In this document: one piece after another, positions 25,079 to 32,542 of the stretch
How the letters are laid out: every line of letters begins with the position of its first letter
How positions within the stretch are numbered: position 1 is the first letter of the stretch
Assembly (NCBI RefSeq): GCF_900090225.1
Contig: NZ_FMHY01000002.1
Location: 6,076,001 to 6,140,000 of the forward strand
DNA from: Micromonospora eburnea
GTDB lineage: Bacteria > Actinomycetota > Actinomycetes > Mycobacteriales > Micromonosporaceae
Reading direction: 5' to 3'
DNA: 64,000 nucleotides
Program-made: the position numbers and the translations under genes
The notes under the pieces: generated by a model
The model's database searches: none
Told to the model about the DNA's origin: nothing
What the model saw: the letters and a program-made list of their open reading frames with translations, nothing else

Positions 25079-25425
25079 CAGGCCACCGCCAACGCGGCAA
25101 GCCGGTCGGTGGTGGACGCATCGAGGTGCGCCCCACGGTCGGTGTACTCGGTGGCGTGGGCGTAGATCTTCCAGCCGTGCCACGTCGGGTAGGCGTTCAC
25201 CGCCCGATAGGGCCGGCCGTCGCTGTCGGCGCCCTGGTGCTCCTTGCCGAACAGCACGTCCGGGCCGTCAAGGCCAGCCAGGTGCAGCCAAGACCGCAGC
25301 TCGGCAATGCTGTCGAAGTTCACGTCCAGGGAGGTGCCGTCACTGCGGACACGGATAGCGGTCGGGTTGGCCAGCAGCAACAGCTCGGCCATCACCGCCC
25401 GACGGTTCTTTCGAGGGGTGGTCAT
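25078..25425 (-). CDS. Small AICE protein, unknown function
   Basis: The 115-residue product begins MTTPRKNRRAVMAELLLLAN and contains FDSIAELRSWLHLAGL. It has no membrane helix or known motif. Its ATG overlaps the preceding micro-gene stop by 4 nt, and its stop overlaps the Nudix start. Co-translation with the Nudix gene suggests a linked role. Confidence 0.75.
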   Translation of the reverse strand: MTTPRKNRRAVMAELLLLANPTAIRVRSDGTSLDVNFDSIAELRSWLHLAGLDGPDVLFGKEHQGADSDGRPYRAVNAYPTWHGWKIYAHATEYTDRGAHLDASTTDRLAALAVA

Positions 25426-25538
25426 CGGAGCGTCTCCTTCACGGTCGGAACCTCGCTGTTGAGGGCGTGGGCAATGGCGAACGGGGCGAGCATCACCAGC
25501 GGCCCGCCCAGCAGGATCAGGAGCAGAAGCCAGATCAC
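25422..25538 (-). CDS. 38-residue single-helix membrane micro-protein
   Basis: A GTG at 25538 starts a 38-codon gene (IWLLLLILLGGPLVMLAPF forms one membrane helix). AAGGAGG lies 6 nt upstream, a near-perfect ribosome site. Its start overlaps the previous stop (GTGA) and its stop overlaps the next ATG (ATGA). The strong translation signals and the double coupling support a real gene despite the size. Role unknown. Confidence 0.72.
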   Translation of the reverse strand: MIWLLLLILLGGPLVMLAPFAIAHALNSEVPTVKETLR

Positions 25539-25903
25539 GGGGCGCCTCCTTCGTGGCAGTCGATGCACTCGCCCAGCGAGCGCGGGATGCAGTAAGGCCG
25601 GACCGTGCCGCAGGTCCGGCACGTACGGCGCGCGGTCAGCGCGGCGCGGACCGCCCGGAGCTGGGCGGGGGTGGCGGTGCGCTTCGGACGGGCCAGATCG
25701 ACCCGGTACAGGTAGGCGGCGCGAGTGCCACCGACACCGCGCCACAGGATTTGAGCGGCGATCGGTTGACCACCGGGCCGCAGCCCAGCGGCGGCCAGTT
25801 GACGGCGGGTGGCGTAGCCGGGCGGGGCGCCGCGCCACCAGTAGGTGGGGATGCCGTACCGCGTTCCGTCCGGATCGTGGTAGGCGGCCCGGACGCGGGC
25901 CAT
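25535..25903 (-). CDS. RRQRL-type zinc-binding protein
   Basis: The 122-residue product has an RRQLAAAGLRPGG stretch (residue 33 on) and a C-terminal zinc ribbon with CRTCGT and CIDC spaced across YCIPRSLGE. This matches the small actinomycete family described as RRQRL-motif zinc-binding proteins, often carried by plasmids and AICEs. Function is unknown; nucleic-acid binding is a reasonable guess. The ATG at 25903 overlaps the upstream stop by 4 nt. Confidence 0.78.
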   Translation of the reverse strand: MARVRAAYHDPDGTRYGIPTYWWRGAPPGYATRRQLAAAGLRPGGQPIAAQILWRGVGGTRAAYLYRVDLARPKRTATPAQLRAVRAALTARRTCRTCGTVRPYCIPRSLGECIDCHEGGAP

Positions 25904-26151
25904 CAGGCCACAGCGGCGGTCGGGCTGGTCGCGCGGGCGGCCAGCAGCGCGCGGGCCTCCCGCAGCACCCGACGCTGCGCCCGGCGTACCCGCTGCCAGT
26001 CCAGATCGGACGGGGCCGGCTCGGCGGACAGGATCGTGATCTGCGCGTCCAACAGCAGTACTTCGGCCTCGATCAGCGGCATCTCCTGCTCGATCTCGGC
26101 CAGGTCATCGACGCTCGGACCCTCCAGGTCCGGGAACAGGTCGTAGCTCAC
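25903..26151 (-). CDS. DUF6284-like small protein
   Basis: The 82-residue product (SYDLFPDLEGPSVDDLAEIE... at its start) is a short acidic-then-basic helical protein like the DUF6284 family of streptomycete mobile elements. The GTG at 26151 overlaps the upstream zinc-protein stop by 4 nt. A longer in-frame reading back to 26484 has no good start and crosses another gene, so it was rejected. Confidence 0.75.
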   Translation of the reverse strand: MSYDLFPDLEGPSVDDLAEIEQEMPLIEAEVLLLDAQITILSAEPAPSDLDWQRVRRAQRRVLREARALLAARATSPTAAVA

Positions 26152-26339
26152 TTGGAGGTCCTTCCGAAACGACGGGAACCCGCCACCGAACGGCGGCGGG
26201 AAACACTCGGCTGCCGGCAGTCCCGGCAGCGGTCCTGATCCGGGGCCAGCGGGGCGAGGCGCCCGCAGCGGTCGCAGTCGCGCCACACGGCGCTGCTCTT
26301 GGTCGTAATCCGCACGGCGGCGGCGATGCTCACGGTCAT
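26148..26339 (-). CDS. Small zinc-finger protein, first gene of the AICE leftward operon
   Basis: The 63-residue product has a CDRCGR...CRDC zinc-knuckle pattern and a basic tail. The ATG at 26339 has GAGAGGTGA upstream. It is the first gene after the leftward promoter at 26722-26749, with an untranslated leader of about 370 nt. A role as an activator of the operon (like Pra in pSAM2) is possible but not shown. Confidence 0.7.
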   Translation of the reverse strand: MTVSIAAAVRITTKSSAVWRDCDRCGRLAPLAPDQDRCRDCRQPSVSRRRSVAGSRRFGRTSK

Positions 26340-26695
26340 GACAGGTCACCTCTCCCCAGCTCGAATCAGGTCGGACGAACGAGCCGGGGCGCGGCCAACA
26401 CCAGCCGCGCCCCGGGGGTGAAACAAGGCCCGAACAACAGCCGGGCCGGATGTAGGACCGGACACCACGTAGGGCACCGGCCAAGAAGTCGTGCTGGCGC
26501 CGCCACGCACGTCCGTCTCCCGACGGTCGGGGGTAGAGCGCCTGACCGTTCGCTGTGCAGTCCGGTCAACGCTGCCTCTGTGCAGTTATCAAGTGGAGCC
26601 ATGCGCCACGGCGGTCCAGCAGATTCACGAGCGGCGCAGCCGAAGCCACCTCCGCCGGCTGTGGATTCGCCAGCATGCTAGTGATTCCTAGCTCT
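26340..26695. other. Long untranslated leader of the AICE leftward operon
   Basis: No gene can be supported in these 356 bases. A 78-codon open frame on the minus strand (26366-26602) has Cys/Pro/Arg-rich composition and no ribosome site. The region separates the leftward promoter from the first gene and could hold leader control. Confidence 0.5.
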
Positions 26696-26764
26696 GGTCC
26701 TCTGAAGGACTAGATGCCCACAGCCTAGTGACGGAAGGCTCTGTGTCAAGAGCTTCAGAGGACC
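26696..26764. promoter_or_regulatory. Divergent control region: leftward promoter flanked by 12-bp operator arms
   Basis: GGTCCTCTGAAG (26696-26707) and CTTCAGAGGACC (26753-26764) are perfect inverse copies. Between them, on the minus strand, lie TTGACA (26744-26749) and TAGGCT (26722-26727), 16 nt apart, a good sigma-70-type promoter for the transfer genes. On the plus strand TAAGAT (26766-26771) may serve the GntR gene, so the right arm also sits in that promoter. The layout fits autoregulated repression by the GntR protein. Confidence 0.7.
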
Positions 26765-26801
26765 GTAAGATTGGGATCGACCCGACGCGAGAGGTAGGAC
26801 C

Positions 26802-27593
26802 ATGGCAACGAAGTACGACCGGATTGCCGCTGACCTGCGAGAACAGATCGTCGGCGGGACACTCCACCCCGGGCAGCAACTGCCGCCAGAAACGACCTTG
26901 CGAGATCACTACAGGGTCAGCCTGGTCACCATGCGCCGCGCCCTGGACGAGCTGGCGGCGGAAGGCTTGATCGAGAAGCGTCACGGGTACGGCACGTTCG
27001 TACGCAAGCCGCGTCAGCGCGTAGTACGCGACGCAACGCGCCACCAGTGGGAGAAAGACCGGGCACGGCTATCACACGGCGAGCGCTTCGGAACGGGAGC
27101 TACCGAGCGAGACACCGGGCTCGAAATGAAAGACCTTGACTTCCGAGCTGACTACGCGATCGTGCCGGCCGATAAAGAGTCAGCTCAGATATTCGGCGTA
27201 CCGGCGGGAACGAAGCTGCTAAAGCGTGTCTACCGAACAAAGCCGAAGAGTGAAGAGTATCCGCTCGGACTGGGGCATTCTCTGCTTGTCCACGACGTCG
27301 TGGCAAAAAATCCCGATCTGCTCGATTCCGGAAATGAGCCCTGGCCAGGTGGCACGCAGGCGCAGCTATATACGCTTGGGATTGAGCTAGGACATATCAA
27401 GGAAGAGATCATTGCTCGGCCACCATCGGCCAGCGAAGCCGAACAGCTCGGAATCGACTCCGGCGTCTCAGTGTTTGACCTGCGCAAGATTTCTTTCGAC
27501 ATCAACGGCAGAGTGGTCGAGATTGCCAACACCGTGCTTGCCGGAGATCGAACCCAGCTCGTTTACACCATCAACCTGGACAGGTGGCAGTAA
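26802..27593 (+). CDS. GntR/HutC-family regulator (KorSA-like repressor)
   Basis: The 263-residue protein has an N-terminal GntR winged helix (residues 1-70: IAADLREQIVGGTLHPGQQL, TLRDHYRVSLVTMRRALDEL, HGYGTFV) and a C-terminal UTRA ligand domain (about 100-255). In pSAM2, KorSA of this family represses the activator of replication and excision. The gene diverges from the AICE operon across the operator region at 26696-26764. ATG at 26802 after GAGGTAGGACC. Base composition is lower in GC than the flanking chromosome. Confidence 0.92.
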   Translation: MATKYDRIAADLREQIVGGTLHPGQQLPPETTLRDHYRVSLVTMRRALDELAAEGLIEKRHGYGTFVRKPRQRVVRDATRHQWEKDRARLSHGERFGTGATERDTGLEMKDLDFRADYAIVPADKESAQIFGVPAGTKLLKRVYRTKPKSEEYPLGLGHSLLVHDVVAKNPDLLDSGNEPWPGGTQAQLYTLGIELGHIKEEIIARPPSASEAEQLGIDSGVSVFDLRKISFDINGRVVEIANTVLAGDRTQLVYTINLDRWQ

Positions 27594-28336
27594 TGGCCGA
27601 AAAAGTGATCTCAGTAATTACGCCCGTCTACCCTCCTAATTCCGCCCATCTAGCAGAGGCGGGCACGTCACTGTACTCCCAGAAGCTTCCTGCGGGGTGG
27701 CGCTGGGAATGGCTAGTCCAGATTGACGGCGACGAGGGCGAGGTGTCGCTACCTGCGGACACCCGCATTAAGGTGGCAAGGAATCGTCATGCCGGCCCAG
27801 CGGTGGCACGAACGCTAGCCCTGGCAAAGAGCGTCGGCAGTCTCATCAAGTCCTTTGACGCAGACGACCTGCTGACCGAGGGGGCTCTAGAGAGAGACAT
27901 CCGGGTCCTCGAAAACAATCCTGAGGTGGGCTGGACCGTCTCTAGCGCTACCGATCTAATGCCCGATGGCTCCCTGGTCTCATTTCCCGAAAGCGACCCG
28001 CCCGAGGGCATTATGGCCCGTGGGTCAATATTTGATTACTGGCGGACTCACGACCACCGGCCGCCCGTCGTGCCGGGGACAATGTGCATTCGGCGCGACC
28101 TTTTGGTCGGATTGGGCGGCTGGATGGCGCTACCGGCGTCGGAGGACACCGGGCTACTCATAGCCGCCAACATCCTTTCGCCAGGCTATTTTATTACTGA
28201 GACTGGCCTACTCTATCGGAAATGGCCTTCTCAGAGCACGGCGCAAGCCGCACACGCGGACGAGGCAGAACGGCAAGCACGATTCGCCGTCATTGAATCA
28301 CGCGCTCAAGCCCTACTTGCGATGCAGGGCGAATAA
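27593..28336 (+). CDS. Family 2-type glycosyltransferase, AICE cargo
   Basis: The 247-residue product begins EKVISVITPVYPPN, a GT-A entry, and has the FDADDLLTEG metal-binding motif (DxD type) near residue 90 and a later SEDTGLLIAANIL acidic site. It would transfer a sugar from a nucleotide donor, acceptor unknown. ATG at 27593 shares one base with the GntR stop (TAATG), so it is co-expressed with the repressor in the integrated state. Its composition is clearly more AT-rich than its surroundings. A surface-glycan or lysogenic-conversion-like role is possible. Confidence 0.83.
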   Translation: MAEKVISVITPVYPPNSAHLAEAGTSLYSQKLPAGWRWEWLVQIDGDEGEVSLPADTRIKVARNRHAGPAVARTLALAKSVGSLIKSFDADDLLTEGALERDIRVLENNPEVGWTVSSATDLMPDGSLVSFPESDPPEGIMARGSIFDYWRTHDHRPPVVPGTMCIRRDLLVGLGGWMALPASEDTGLLIAANILSPGYFITETGLLYRKWPSQSTAQAAHADEAERQARFAVIESRAQALLAMQGE

Positions 28337-28861
28337 TCAGCAGCGAACGTGCGTGCCGCACAAAGGCGGGGCGTCAACGCGGCATACCTTCCATCCGCCG
28401 CCGATGCCCCGCTCTCGCTTCGCATGAAATCGCCATTCGTGTCTACTGCCGCTGATGAAGGTAACCCCGCCGGTGATTTCATCGACCTGTGCGAAGCGAA
28501 AGGCGATCGTCGCAGAAACGATGCCATCACTGTCGAGCGCCTTCCAATCGGAGGATTCTACCTTGATTTCGGATTTCGCTGCGGCAACCTTGGTACGCCA
28601 AGCACGCACTTCCGTCAGGAGTTCCGATTCACGGTCGTCGCACAGGCAGCGCCGGATGCCCAGCTCGTCGTCAGATCCGTTGAACACGGCCAGGAGAAAG
28701 GCGTTCGCGGCGGCAACCGGGGTTGCCTCGCCCCGGTCTGCTTCAACCGTCTCGATGGCGGCCCACCCGACAGGGACCGCGAGACACGACACGAGAACGA
28801 CGGCGGCGGCTACTGCGGCGCGGAGCCGCCATGAGCGCGAGGCGAGAAGCGGCGCGATCAT
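28337..28861 (-). CDS. Exported or membrane-anchored AICE protein, unknown function
   Basis: The 174-residue product (from ATG 28861) has one N-terminal hydrophobic segment (about 13-35) and an extracytoplasmic domain with RRCLCDDRESELL and a C-terminal cysteine. The fold (a helix, then strands with RHEWRFHAKRERG) is like small secreted NTF2-type proteins, but this is a guess. It is convergent with the glycosyltransferase gene with no gap. It may be the last cargo gene before attR. Confidence 0.65.
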   Translation of the reverse strand: MIAPLLASRSWRLRAAVAAAVVLVSCLAVPVGWAAIETVEADRGEATPVAAANAFLLAVFNGSDDELGIRRCLCDDRESELLTEVRAWRTKVAAAKSEIKVESSDWKALDSDGIVSATIAFRFAQVDEITGGVTFISGSRHEWRFHAKRERGIGGGWKVCRVDAPPLCGTHVRC

Positions 28862-28925
28862 GGACGGAGAGTACCTACCGGATCGTGGGCGCGGGGGGCA
28901 GCGTTGGGCCTTGCCGGTCACCTCC

Positions 28926-28949
28926 GTGCCGAATGCGTGCCGAAGTTTC
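28926..28949 (+). repeat. Probable integrase arm site, right end
   Basis: Two CGTGCCGAA units 11 bp apart, ending in GAAGTTTC, match 15393-15416 at 22 of 24 positions in the same orientation. It lies 68 bp inside attR. The 28862-29016 gap shows no gene. Confidence 0.6.
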
Positions 28950-29016
28950 CCGCGCTTCCGTGTCTCGGCTGCTGCCGGCCCAGCTCAGAGGCAGGGTGCG
29001 GACGGAAGAGCCGTAT

Positions 29017-29060
29017 CCCTCCGGAGGCGGGGGCGCAGGTTCGAATCCTGCCGGGGGCAC
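29017..29060 (+). repeat. attR, right attachment core (44 bp; tRNA-Arg 3' remnant)
   Basis: This is an exact copy of 15243-15286. It holds only the 3' part of tRNA-Arg, from the anticodon loop on, so it is not a working tRNA. The following bases (AGACACC) show that the uninterrupted chromosomal tRNA gene did not encode CCA. Confidence 0.95.
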
Positions 29061-29067
29061 AGACACC

Positions 29068-29096
29068 AGAAGCCCGGGCCATCGGCCCGGGCTTCT
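29068..29096 (+). terminator. Original tRNA-Arg terminator, stranded beyond attR
   Basis: AGAAGCCCGGGCC (29068-29080) and GGCCCGGGCTTCT (29084-29096) make a 13-bp stem with a 3-nt loop. It lies just downstream of attR and also ends the convergent LigD-like gene. Confidence 0.85.
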
Positions 29097-29112
29097 TCCG
29101 TGTCCGCGGCGG

Positions 29113-30072
29113 TCAGCCGGCCTCGCGGCGGGCCTTCGCCCGGCGCTTGCCCTCGTGCATCGCCTGCACCCGGGCCACCGGGATGGTCCGTCCCTCGGCG
29201 ACCAGGTCGTCCGGCAGCCGCTGCGGCGCCGGCAACGCCTCCGCCCACGGGTCGCGCCCGGCCAGCAGCTCCGGCACGGTCCGTACGGTGAAGTCGGCGG
29301 GCGTGACCGATTCCAGGTCGTCCCAGCCGACCGGGTACGACACCGGCGTACCCGGCCGGATCCGGGGGCTGTACGCCGCCACCAGCGTCGCCCCGTACGC
29401 CCGGGTCGAGTCGACGAACACCCGGCCGCCCCGGTCCTCGACGATGAAGGCGGTGGTGGCCAGCGCCGGGTCGAGCCGTTCGGCGTGGACGGCGAGGGCC
29501 CGGGTCGCGGCGGCGGCCTCCTCGGCGGTGGTCCCGGCGTCCACCGGCACGATCACGTGCACGCCCTTGGCGCCGCTGGTCTTCACCGCCCCGGCCAGCC
29601 CGACGTCGGCGAGCGCCTGCCGGACCAGCAGCGCGGCCCCGACCGCCGCGCCGAACGAGTCGCCCGGGGGCGGGTCGAGGTCGAGCACCAGATGGGTGGG
29701 GTGCTCCGGCCGGCCCGCGAGACCCAGCGTCGCGTGGTACTCCACCGCCCGCTGGTTGGCGAACCAGAGCAGCGTCCGCCGGTCGTCGCAGAGGGCGTAC
29801 GAGATCCGCCGGCGGGACGCCTCCGCCCAGACCGAGGTGCGGGGCACCCAGTCCGGGGTGTACTTCGGCAGGTTCTTCTGCATGAACGGGTCCTGCCCGG
29901 GCCGCACCCGGACCACCGAGAGCGGTCGGTCGCGCAGCTCCGGCAGGATCCGCCCGTGCACGGCGTCCAGGTAGTCGACCAGGTCGCGCTTGGTCGCCCC
30001 GGCCCCGTCGAACAACGGCTGGTCCAGGTTGGTCAGCGACACCCCGTCCCGGGTCTCGTCAGCGGTAGCCAT
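29113..30072 (-). CDS. LigD polymerase-domain protein (NHEJ primase-polymerase)
   Basis: The 319-residue product is a stand-alone LigD-type polymerase domain that fills or extends ends during non-homologous end joining. It begins near DGVSLTNLDQPLFDG, contains the metal-binding LVLDLDPP motif near residue 125 and KTSGAKGVHVIVPV near residue 160. The ATG at 30072 follows GGAAAGGTGA. Ligase and nuclease domains are not fused, and Ku is not adjacent, so partners must be elsewhere. Confidence 0.92.
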   Translation of the reverse strand: MATADETRDGVSLTNLDQPLFDGAGATKRDLVDYLDAVHGRILPELRDRPLSVVRVRPGQDPFMQKNLPKYTPDWVPRTSVWAEASRRRISYALCDDRRTLLWFANQRAVEYHATLGLAGRPEHPTHLVLDLDPPPGDSFGAAVGAALLVRQALADVGLAGAVKTSGAKGVHVIVPVDAGTTAEEAAAATRALAVHAERLDPALATTAFIVEDRGGRVFVDSTRAYGATLVAAYSPRIRPGTPVSYPVGWDDLESVTPADFTVRTVPELLAGRDPWAEALPAPQRLPDDLVAEGRTIPVARVQAMHEGKRRAKARREAG

Positions 30073-30121
30073 CCGTTCACCTTTCCGGGCCGGGGGCGCC
30101 TCGGCAACTCCGACACCCGCT

Positions 30122-30901
30122 CTACTGCGCGCCCGGAAACACCTCGCCGCCGGCCCGGATCGCGGCGAGCAGCTCGGCGGTACGGGCGCGGGCCGCCGCG
30201 TACAGGTTGGAGCCGAAGCTGATCCGGGCCACCCCGAGGGCGACCAGTTCGGCCATGGCCGGCGCACCGGGGCGGGCGAACACGTTGACCGGGGCGTCCA
30301 CCTCGGCCACCAGCGCCCGGATCGCCGCCCGGTCGGCCAGCACGATCGGGTAGACGCAGTCCGCGCCGGCCGCCCGGTAGCGGCGGGCCCGCCGTACCGC
30401 CTCGGCGAGCCGTCCCTCCGGCGGCCCGTACGCCCGCAGGTGCACGTCCACCCGGGCGTTGAGCACTAGGTCCACCCCGGCCTCCCGGGCCGCCGCGCGT
30501 ACCCCGGCGAGCAGGTCGGCCTGTTCCTCCACGTCGCACATCTCCCGGGTACGCGGGTCGGAGTCCTCGATGTTGCACCCCACCGCGCCGGCGGCCAGCA
30601 GCCGGTCGACCAGTTCGGCCGGGCGCAGCCCGTACCCCCGTTCCAGGTCGGCGGTGACCGGGACGGGCACGGCGGCGGCGATCCGGGCGACCGCGGCGAA
30701 CATCTCGTCCACCGGGGTGGCCTCGTTGTCGGCGTGGCCGAGCGCCTCGGCGACCGCGCCGCTGCTGGTCGCGACGGCCGGGAAGCCGGCGGCGGCCACG
30801 GCCCGGGCCGACCCGGCGTCCCAGGCGTTGGGCAGGATCAGTGGGTCTCCGGGGCGGTGCAGCGCGCGCAGCGCCGCGGCCTGCTGGCTCAGCTCGGTCA
30901 T
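30122..30901 (-). CDS. Isocitrate lyase/PEP mutase family protein
   Basis: The 259-residue TIM barrel has PEP-mutase-family signatures: ILPNAWDAGSA at the start, VTADLERGYG with the metal aspartate, GCNIEDS, and VLNARVDVHL. Related enzymes cleave or rearrange C-C or C-P bonds in 2-oxo acids and methylisocitrate-like substrates. The catalytic KxCGH loop of true isocitrate lyases is not present, so it is not an isocitrate lyase. The substrate is unknown. It diverges from the MocR gene, which may control it. Confidence 0.85.
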   Translation of the reverse strand: MTELSQQAAALRALHRPGDPLILPNAWDAGSARAVAAAGFPAVATSSGAVAEALGHADNEATPVDEMFAAVARIAAAVPVPVTADLERGYGLRPAELVDRLLAAGAVGCNIEDSDPRTREMCDVEEQADLLAGVRAAAREAGVDLVLNARVDVHLRAYGPPEGRLAEAVRRARRYRAAGADCVYPIVLADRAAIRALVAEVDAPVNVFARPGAPAMAELVALGVARISFGSNLYAAARARTAELLAAIRAGGEVFPGAQ

Positions 30902-30947
30902 GCGGCGATTCTCGCCGGGTCGGTGGCCGGCCCTAAGCTCCAATTCC

Positions 30948-32363
30948 GTGCCGATGGACTGGGCCGATTTCGGCGTCGACCTGCACCTGGAACTGGACGC
31001 GAGCGGCGGCCGGCGGGCTGGGCTGGAGCGGGCGTTGCGCGACGCCATCCGCGACGGCCGGCTGCCGCCGTCGACCCGGCTGCCGGCCACCCGCACCCTC
31101 GCCACCGAACTGGGGCTGTCGCGGGGCACGGTCAGCGCCGCCTACGACCAACTGGTCGCCGAGGGCTGGCTGGTGGCCCGGGTCGGCGCCGGCACCGAGG
31201 TCAGCCCGCTGCGCCGGGCCACGCCGGCACCGGCCACACCGCCGCCCGGGCCGCCGCCCTTCCGGTACGACCTGCGCCCCGGCAGTCCCGACGTCGGGCT
31301 CTTCCCGGTGGCCGCCTGGCTGCGGGCCACCCGGCGGGCGCTGGCCGTGGCCCCGACCGAGGCGTACGGCTACGGCGACCCGCGCGGCCGGCCGGAGCTG
31401 CGGAACGCGCTCGCCGGCTACCTGGGCCGGGCCCGTGGCGTGCTCGCCGACCCGGAGCGGATCGTGGTCACCACCGGGTACGTCCAGGCGCTGGTGCTGC
31501 TCACCACCGTGCTCCGGGACGCCGGTACGCCGATCGTGGCGATGGAGGACCCGGGGCTCGCCTTCCACCGGGAGGTGGTCCGCCGGCACGGCGGGACCGT
31601 GCTGCCGCTGCCGGTGGACGATCGGGGCGCCCGTACCGATCTGCTCGGCAACGGGCACCTCGCCCAGGTGGGCGCCACGGTGGTGACCCCGGCGCACCAG
31701 TACCCGACCGGGGTGACGCTGCACCCGGCCCGCCGGCACGCGCTGGCCGACTGGGCCCGGAGCACCGGCGGCCTGGTCGTCGAGGACGACTACGACGGCG
31801 AGTTCCGGTACGACCGGCAGCCGGTCGGCGCGGTCCAGGGCACCGCCCCCGAGCAGGTCGCGTACGTCGGCACGGCGGCGAAGACGCTGGGCCCCGCGCT
31901 GCGCCTGGCCTGGCTGGTGCTGCCCGCCCGGCTGGTGGATCCGGTGGTGGACGCCAAACGCCACCTCGACCTGCACACCGAGGCGATCGGCCAACTCGCC
32001 CTCGCCGACCTGATCGCCACGCACGGCTACGACCGGCAGGTCCGTACCGTCCGACGGCGCTACCGGCAGCGGCGGGACCTGCTGCTGGACCGGCTGGGCG
32101 GGCTGGGCGGGGGCTCCGCCCTGAGCGGGATCTCGGCGGGCCTGCACGCCACCGTCCACCTGCCACCGGACGGCCCGCCCGAGGCGGAGGTGCTGGCGGC
32201 GGCCGCCGCACGCGGGCTCGCCCTCGGCGGGCTGGGCGGGCACCGGCATCACCCGGCGGGCCGCCCGCCCGGCCTGGTCGTCGGGTACGCCCGCCCGCCG
32301 TCGCACGCGTACCCGGCGGCGGTGGACCTGCTGGGCCGGGTGCTCACCGACCTGGGCGCCTGA
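30948..32363 (+). CDS. MocR-family regulator (GntR helix fused to aminotransferase fold)
   Basis: The 471-residue protein has an N-terminal GntR winged helix (RALRDAIRDGRLPPSTRLPATRT-type block, residues 25-85) and a fold-type I aminotransferase-like domain with PLP-site features VVTPAHQYPTG and GTAAKTLGPALRLAW (lysine near residue 305). MocR proteins sense PLP or amino-acid aldimines and often regulate PLP metabolism. TAAGCT lies 8 nt before GTG 30948, suggesting a leaderless start; ATG at 30954 is the alternative. It is divergent from the PEP-mutase-family gene. Confidence 0.9.
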   Translation: MPMDWADFGVDLHLELDASGGRRAGLERALRDAIRDGRLPPSTRLPATRTLATELGLSRGTVSAAYDQLVAEGWLVARVGAGTEVSPLRRATPAPATPPPGPPPFRYDLRPGSPDVGLFPVAAWLRATRRALAVAPTEAYGYGDPRGRPELRNALAGYLGRARGVLADPERIVVTTGYVQALVLLTTVLRDAGTPIVAMEDPGLAFHREVVRRHGGTVLPLPVDDRGARTDLLGNGHLAQVGATVVTPAHQYPTGVTLHPARRHALADWARSTGGLVVEDDYDGEFRYDRQPVGAVQGTAPEQVAYVGTAAKTLGPALRLAWLVLPARLVDPVVDAKRHLDLHTEAIGQLALADLIATHGYDRQVRTVRRRYRQRRDLLLDRLGGLGGGSALSGISAGLHATVHLPPDGPPEAEVLAAAAARGLALGGLGGHRHHPAGRPPGLVVGYARPPSHAYPAAVDLLGRVLTDLGA

Positions 32364-32423
32364 CCCCGGCCTGGCCGCCCTCAGCCCCGCCCCGCCCGGC
32401 ACCCGGCCCCGGGCCGCCGCCGA

Positions 32424-32500
32424 CCGACCCGCCGAAGGGGCGGGAACCCCGGGCCGGCGCCGGCCGACCCGCCGGAGGGGCGGGAACCCGGGCCGGCGCC
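32424..32500. repeat. Two-copy 40-bp tandem repeat
   Basis: A unit starting CCGACCCGCCGAAGGGGCGG at 32424 repeats at 32464 with one substitution and one deletion. It fills the gap between the convergent MocR and MFS genes (32364-32542). The unit has internal GC palindromes and may end transcription from both sides. Confidence 0.65.
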
Positions 32501-32542
32501 CCCGAGGCCGCAAACGCGGCCGCCAGCCCGCGGCACGATCAT

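Larger units (their letters stand above)
15243..29060. mobile_element. Integrative and conjugative element (AICE) in tRNA-Arg(CCG)
   Basis: A 13.8-kb element is bounded by 44-bp direct repeats and inserted in the 3' half of a tRNA gene. Its modules match the pSAM2 type: tyrosine integrase and Xis next to attL, Prim-Pol plus DUF3631 replication genes, an FtsK-like single-protein transfer ATPase, Spd-like membrane proteins, a Nudix (Pif-like) gene, and a divergent GntR-type repressor. All genes from 26339 down to 15425 read leftward, mostly with overlaps. The repressor and a glycosyltransferase read rightward. Every expected module is intact, so the element may still be active. Confidence 0.95.

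Noticed and set aside
26366..26602. A 78-codon minus-strand gene in the AICE leader
   Set aside because: No ribosome site, unusual composition and no recognisable fold.
29017..29060. A second tRNA-Arg
   Set aside because: Only the 3' half is present. There is no acceptor 5' strand or D arm, so it is attR.
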